A stretch of 22,234 bases of DNA from Chara braunii (taxonomy: Eukaryota > Streptophyta > Charophyceae > Charales > Characeae): contig BFEA01000022.1 of assembly GCA_003427395.1 (NCBI GenBank), positions 776,028-798,261 of the forward strand. Reading direction: 5' to 3'. The notes beneath the pieces were generated by a model. That model ran no database searches and was not told where the DNA came from. It saw only the letters and a program-made list of their open reading frames with translations. Shown in pieces: positions 18,897 through 22,234 of the stretch (its first letter is position 1; each line of letters opens with the position of its first letter). The translations under genes were made by a program, and so were the position numbers.

Positions 18897-18919
18897 AAGC
18901 TCCTTGTAAAAGGGAGCTT
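18897..18919. other. Hairpin near the minus-strand terminator
   Basis: AAGCTCC...GGAGCTT forms a 7-bp stem, extended by TT/AA with one bulged G. On the minus strand a TTTT run falls within it. It could be the 3' end of a Pol III transcript starting near 18997. Confidence 0.4.
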
Positions 18920-18935
18920 GCTCTGGTGGTCGGGC

Positions 18936-18990
18936 AGATTCGATCCGGTGTCTGTCGCATGATAGCCTTGCACCTGAACCCACTGAGCTA
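18936..18990 (-). promoter_or_regulatory. tRNA-like Pol III promoter, copy 3
   Basis: TAGCTCAGTGG (18990-18980) and GGATCGAATCT (18946-18936) on the minus strand are again exactly 55 nt from A-box start to B-box end, as in copy 1. Between the boxes the sequence differs substantially, so the boxes and their spacing are better kept than the intervening bases. A TTTT run lies about 25 nt further (near 18910). Confidence 0.65.
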
Positions 18991-19039
18991 AATCCCACTT
19001 TAGGTAAAAGAGAGCAGCTCTACTATGTATATAGTAGCG

Positions 19040-19068
19040 AGGCTCAGTCCAACCAGCGGCCTGAGCCC
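19040..19068. other. Conserved hairpin H1, copy 3
   Basis: Arms AGGCTCAGTCC and GGCCTGAGCCC pair at nine of eleven positions. Relative to copy 2, pair 4 is C-G instead of T-A and pair 5 is T-A instead of C-G: two double changes that keep the stem. Confidence 0.7.
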
Positions 19069-19630
19069 GTTCTAGCTTGTGCGTGTGTGCACGCTTGCTG
19101 GTCCGCATGTTCGCCTGTGTGCTCGCCGGCTTGAGTGTGTGTGTGATCAACAAGGATACCTGGTTGACCTGGTATGGCCCGAAGGGCCGATACTTAACTG
19201 TTGCCGTAACATCGGGGTTGCGGCAAGGAAAATACTCAAGTGTCAGGTCTACCGGTATCACCCGAATAGTGGTAGATGTGTGGGGAACCGGCCGCCGAGC
19301 AGAAGAAGACAAAAGTTAGCACTTTTAAAGGCCCGGTAGCGGCAGGTAGGCAAATACCAGTCTAAGCAGTCTGAGTCTAATGCATGTACGAACGATATCA
19401 GGGTCCGTAATGATGTTTCCCTCCTAAAGAGAGGAGACACTGGTTTGCTCGCGTGGTCGAGCGACTAGAAAGTTTTTCTGCCCAGGAGGGATGCATCCCA
19501 CTTCAAATGGGAGGTTGAGCGAGAGTCTCTCCCTCACTTGTGGTACACGGGTAAGGACGGAAAGTACCATGTCGAACATGTGCTAATAACCTGGGCGCTA
19601 CAGCAAGCCGATGATCACACAGTTTTAATT

Positions 19631-19652
19631 GCTCCGACCGTACGGTCGGGGC
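19631..19652. other. 22-nt palindrome in the copy-3-only segment
   Basis: GCTCCGACCGT is followed directly by ACGGTCGGGGC, a palindrome with one T-G wobble and no spacer. It lies in the 290-bp segment that copy 2 lacks. Confidence 0.7.
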
Positions 19653-19965
19653 GTATATTAATTTACTCTGACTAATGTACTGACGATAAAGTCTTTGTGC
19701 ACGTCATAGATCTTACCGACACAATATTAACCCAACTGACCTCTCGACTTTTTTCTGTCGACGGGTATTACTATTGATCCTAACCATTACAGCGCGCGTC
19801 ATGACAACGAGCGCACACTCTCGAAATTTTTTCACCGATTTGCCCCCGTCCTCAATGGCCGAGGAATTCGTTTCGAGTGTCACTCTCAAGCGTGCACACC
19901 CTTTCCGTTCCAGACTGGCTCAATCATGGTAGCCGACGCCGTCACCGTGTCGAATGCAAAAGCAT

Positions 19966-19995
19966 GGCCAAATACCCTTGTAAGGGTATTTGGTC
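19966..19995. other. Palindrome H4, copy 3
   Basis: CCAAATACCCTT-GT-AAGGGTATTTGG is a perfect 12-bp stem, extendable by G-C and G-T pairs outside. It lies in a 44-nt insertion relative to copy 2, between GCAAAAGCA and GACCC. Confidence 0.8.
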
Positions 19996-20873
19996 CGACA
20001 ATATCCCAGACCCCATTAAACGACGTCCCCGTCGCCCGGAGAACTATATGCAAATAAAAGATGTTTTTTGACAAGCAAATCGTCAAATCCGAATCCTGGA
20101 ATGAAATGTGGTTTCAGGATTGACATCGTCACCTTACTTTTCATTATTATTGCCGAGATTTTAACCCGGGTCTCCCACATAAAATAAATTTAATGACTCG
20201 AAGTGGGGATACTTGATCTGTACTACAATACATGAAATAGTCAAGTATGACAACGCACCTTTCCATCACCACACCCTTAGTCTTTGGCCCAGGTATTCGT
20301 TTGTTGTTTTCAGGGTCGGTGTCCGCGTGCGAACTCAACCCGTCAAACGCGGGTCATAACCGAGACCTTGGGTGTTCAACTCTTGATATCACAATCCAAA
20401 GTTGCGTGTCGTCCTGCCCGAAGCCTAATACAGGAGGACAACGGTCTCCATCATGACCCACCACAGTCCTGCTAATCAGGCCGGAGCTGCGGCCCACTGT
20501 ATTGTTATATTAACAGTGGTTCCCGTATTGGTTACGCAATAAGGGGTAAATCCTCCTGTCTTGGGTTTTACCCAGTTTCTAGACCTAACTCTCGACCCCT
20601 TTAGTAACTACCTGAGTTGATTCCCTCACTAGGGCGGTCGCCCTTCAGGTCTCAACTCTAGGTCAAAACCAGAAGGTTCGCTGCCCGGTTATACTTGGTC
20701 AGCAGCCAACGCTGGGAGTTACGTCCCAACGATGCCAATTTTCCACCATAGGCTTGGTAAGTTATGCCCTTGGGTTAACCCTTGGGGTGGATGAACGATG
20801 TTTTTTAAATAAACCAAATAAATGAGATAATAATTGAGCATTCGTCAGGCTGCCACTCAGGGTTGTGCCCTCC

Positions 20874-21391
20874 AACAACAGAAAAAATGTGCCAAATTTT
20901 TTGTCCCGTTGGACCTATGTTTACACCACATTTCAACTGTTTATAAACTGTTGGCCGGGGGGGGGGGGTGTATGTTCAACACAAAATGAAGGAAACCAAC
21001 ACTGGCCGTATATTGGGGANACTGAAACTTGTGTGTTCAACTNTTGGACCAACTGTTGAAAAACAGTTGGTCCAACTGTTGATCCATTGTTGNTNGCTTG
21101 TTGAAATGTTGTTGAAAGTTGTTGGAATGTTGTTGAAACTTTGTTAAAATGTGTTGAACCGTGTTGAAACTGTGTTGGAATTTGTTGAAGCAGGGTATTG
21201 GACCGTATGCNCTAGCAGTTTCTANACAGGTCATTTGCGTTGTCCGGGGGTGGGTTNTGATTGTGTTTTCCTCGTTTTGTGGTGAGCACGTTTTGGAGTA
21301 CGAAGATCACATGGGCGAGCGTTGGGTGTGCGCGCGCCGACCTAGCACGTGATGATTGCACTAACTGATGGAATTGAGGGATAAGAGACTG

Positions 21392-21396
<5 letters not shown>
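20874..21396 (+). other. Non-genic; GTTGAA-type repeats and inverted repeat
   Basis: A G12 run lies at 20957-20968. About 21097-21190 is a degenerate array of (T)GTTGAAA/TGTTGGAA words. Ns at 21020, 21043, 21092 and nearby indicate weak consensus. No gene is supported. Confidence 0.6.
21044..21075. repeat. Perfect 14-bp inverted repeat, 4-nt loop
   Basis: TTGGACCAACTGTT - GAAA - AACAGTTGGTCCAA. The arms share the GTTG/CAAC words of the flanking array, so it may be an inverted piece of that array. Confidence 0.85.

Positions 21397-21452
<56 letters not shown>
21397..21452 (+). repeat. (GA)n microsatellite
   Basis: About 28 GA units, immediately upstream of the hairpin-TATA modules. Confidence 0.95.
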
Positions 21453-21454
<2 letters not shown>

Positions 21455-21564
21455 TTGCAGGCTGCTGACGACCACATTTCGGACCACGTACAAACAAGGT
21501 TGACTTTCGGTGTCCGACGGCGGTGCACATTTCGATAAAATGCTGGGGGGGCCCTCGTACAAAC

Positions 21565-21640
21565 AAGGTTGGCTACTGCGGGCCGAAACTTGTCGAACAC
21601 GTCGGTGTCCGACACAATTTGGCACGCAGTAGCCAACCTT
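21565..21640. other. 76-nt near-complete palindrome
   Basis: The outer arms AAGGTTGGCTACTGCG and CGCAGTAGCCAACCTT are a perfect 16-bp match. Inside, GCCgAAA/TTTGGC and TTGTCGaACAC/GTGTcCGACacAA continue the stem around a GTCG loop, with a few bulges and mismatches. About 30 base pairs in all. Confidence 0.85.
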
Positions 21641-21676
21641 CCTTTTCTTTGTCTCTGAGATTGTTGTGTCCCGTTC

Positions 21677-21685
21677 TATATAAAA
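21677..21685 (+). promoter_or_regulatory. TATA box, module copy 1
   Basis: TATATAAAA lies 36 bases after the hairpin, within TTGTTGTGTCCCGTTC-TATATAAAA-CGATTTGGC. The element is retained in copy 2 (TATATAAGG, 21952). An ATG at 21752 follows 75 bases after the TATA start. Confidence 0.5.
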
Positions 21686-21751
21686 CGATTTGGCATGAGG
21701 AGCCGAGGTCCGCGTCACCCTGCCCTGCAACGAACAGTTCTCACCACCAGA

Positions 21752-21847
21752 ATGAGTAAATTTTTGGACTTATTCTCTCACTTGTACGGAACAGACGTGG
21801 GAGACCGTCAATTAAATGCTGGGCTGCCCTCGTACAAACAAGGTTGA
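21752..21847 (+). CDS. Possible truncated ORF (31 codons) after the TATA box
   Basis: ATG with A at -3 (CCACCAGAATGA) opens a 31-residue frame starting MSKFLDLFSHLYGTDVGDRQ and ending LPSYKQG at a TGA inside the second module's hairpin. The frame runs from unique sequence into the next duplicated module, so tandem duplication may have truncated an originally longer gene. Copy 2 has no ATG at the matching position (ATAG). The length is within chance expectation and I recognise no family. Confidence 0.2.
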   Translation: MSKFLDLFSHLYGTDVGDRQLNAGLPSYKQG

Positions 21848-22030
21848 CTAGTGCGGGCCGCAAGTTGTCCAACAACACAGGATCCGTCGCATTTTGACAC
21901 GCAGTAGCCAACCTTCCTTTTCTGTGCCCCTAAGATTGTTGTGTCCCATTCTATATAAGGCGATTTGGCGTGGGGAGCCTCATTTTACGTCGCCCTACCC
22001 TGCAACAAATTAGTTTCACCATAGCTTGAC
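21815..22030 (+). repeat. Hairpin-TATA module, copy 2
   Basis: Same order as copy 1, 275 bp downstream. The palindrome (21840-21915) is again 76 nt long, with the 3' arm identical to copy 1 and two mismatches in the 5' arm. The inner stem is largely lost. The TATA box at 21952-21960 and the ACCCTGCAACAAA stretch are kept. Confidence 0.7.
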
Positions 22031-22234
22031 AAAACACATTGTCGTGTCATGTTACCATTAAAGAGTCAGCCGCACACACCACTCAATCGCACAAAGATGA
22101 GGAATACAAATGTTTGTACAATTGTGTATCATAAATAACAGAAGTTGTGTAGTTATCAGACTGTATGGAACATACGGCTCGCAATCCTCATGCGGTGCAC
22201 GTGCGTGCAAGCACTCGCTCTCTCTCTCTCTTCT
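22031..22234 (+). other. Non-genic right edge
   Basis: No gene is visible. The window ends in a short CT run. Confidence 0.5.

Larger units (their letters stand above)
17690..20873 (+). repeat. Composite repeat, copy 3 (most complete)
   Basis: This copy carries every module seen in copies 1 and 2: 5' sub-repeat with an expanded (TTTA)n, GAGACCTACCCGTTC, GTCGTC run, polypyrimidine tract, A-rich stretch (about 18660-18780), tRNA-like B box (+), Pol III promoter (-), H1, H2, an extra 290-bp segment (19391-19680), H3, H4 and the shared 3' terminus GGGTTGTGCCCTCCA. Frames of 380 and 120 residues near 17504-18646 reflect CT, CA and TTTA repeats and do not align in frame with copy 1. No terminal repeats, polymerase motifs or transposase motifs were seen, so it is probably nonautonomous. 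Similarity to known families could not be tested. Confidence 0.75.
21538..21740 (+). repeat. Hairpin-TATA module, copy 1
   Basis: It starts AAATGCTGGG...CCCTCGTACAAACAAGGTT, forms a 76-nt hairpin (21565-21640), then has AAGATTG-like sequence, a TATA box and ACCCTGCCCTGCAACGAA. A second copy begins 275 bp later at 21815. A partial third copy of the GTACAAACAAGGTT start is at 21488-21501. A palindrome next to a TATA box resembles the terminal hairpin-plus-promoter layout of parvovirus/densovirus-like genomes, but no viral protein is recognisable and other mobile elements could share the layout. Confidence 0.7.

Overview
The window looks like a gene-poor, repeat-dominated stretch of a eukaryotic nuclear genome. 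I found no intact protein-coding gene. The evidence is long microsatellites, a minisatellite with an assembly gap inside it, a decayed retrotransposon gag gene, tRNA-derived RNA polymerase III promoter modules, and several repeat families present two or three times. Taxonomy is uncertain. The zinc knuckle and the tail after it in the gag remnant resemble Ty3-type elements of fungi, especially basidiomycetes (recalled family pattern, not a search). The short interstitial TTTAGGG tract is the plant/algal-type telomere unit, although three units alone prove little.

Layout. 1-3828 holds two copies of a large composite repeat: copy 1 is cut by the window edge and its 3' part is missing, and copy 2 starts in the middle of the element. 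The most complete copy (copy 3) lies at about 17690-20873 in the same orientation. From 5' to 3' the element has short sub-repeats, a polypyrimidine tract, an A-rich stretch, a tRNA 3'-half-like module on +, a tRNA-like A-box/B-box promoter on -, and then about 1.7 kb of noncoding sequence full of hairpins. One hairpin keeps its pairing through two double compensatory changes among the copies. 4518-6345 is a minus-strand retrotransposon gag pseudogene: coiled coil, then a CCHC knuckle with two lesions. Next to its 5' end is a foldback element (6349-6720). 6757-12227 is a head-to-tail higher-order repeat, [1.4-1.6 kb block + array of about 65-bp hairpin units] twice, the second array broken by a 660-N gap. 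12228-17690 is noncoding, with an interstitial telomeric tract, three diverged copies of an (AAT)n-associated repeat, CT/CA/TAAA microsatellites and a local duplication of about 250 bp. 20874-22234 holds GTTGAA-type repeats, a perfect 14-bp inverted repeat, (GA)n, and two tandem copies of a module made of a 76-nt hairpin followed by a TATA box.

Nothing here forms a pathway or operon. The best candidates for undescribed biology are the hairpin-rich composite element with its built-in Pol III promoter, the hairpin satellite tied to a conserved structured block, and the duplicated hairpin-TATA module near the right end. These rest on comparing copies by eye inside this one window; similarity to known families could not be searched.
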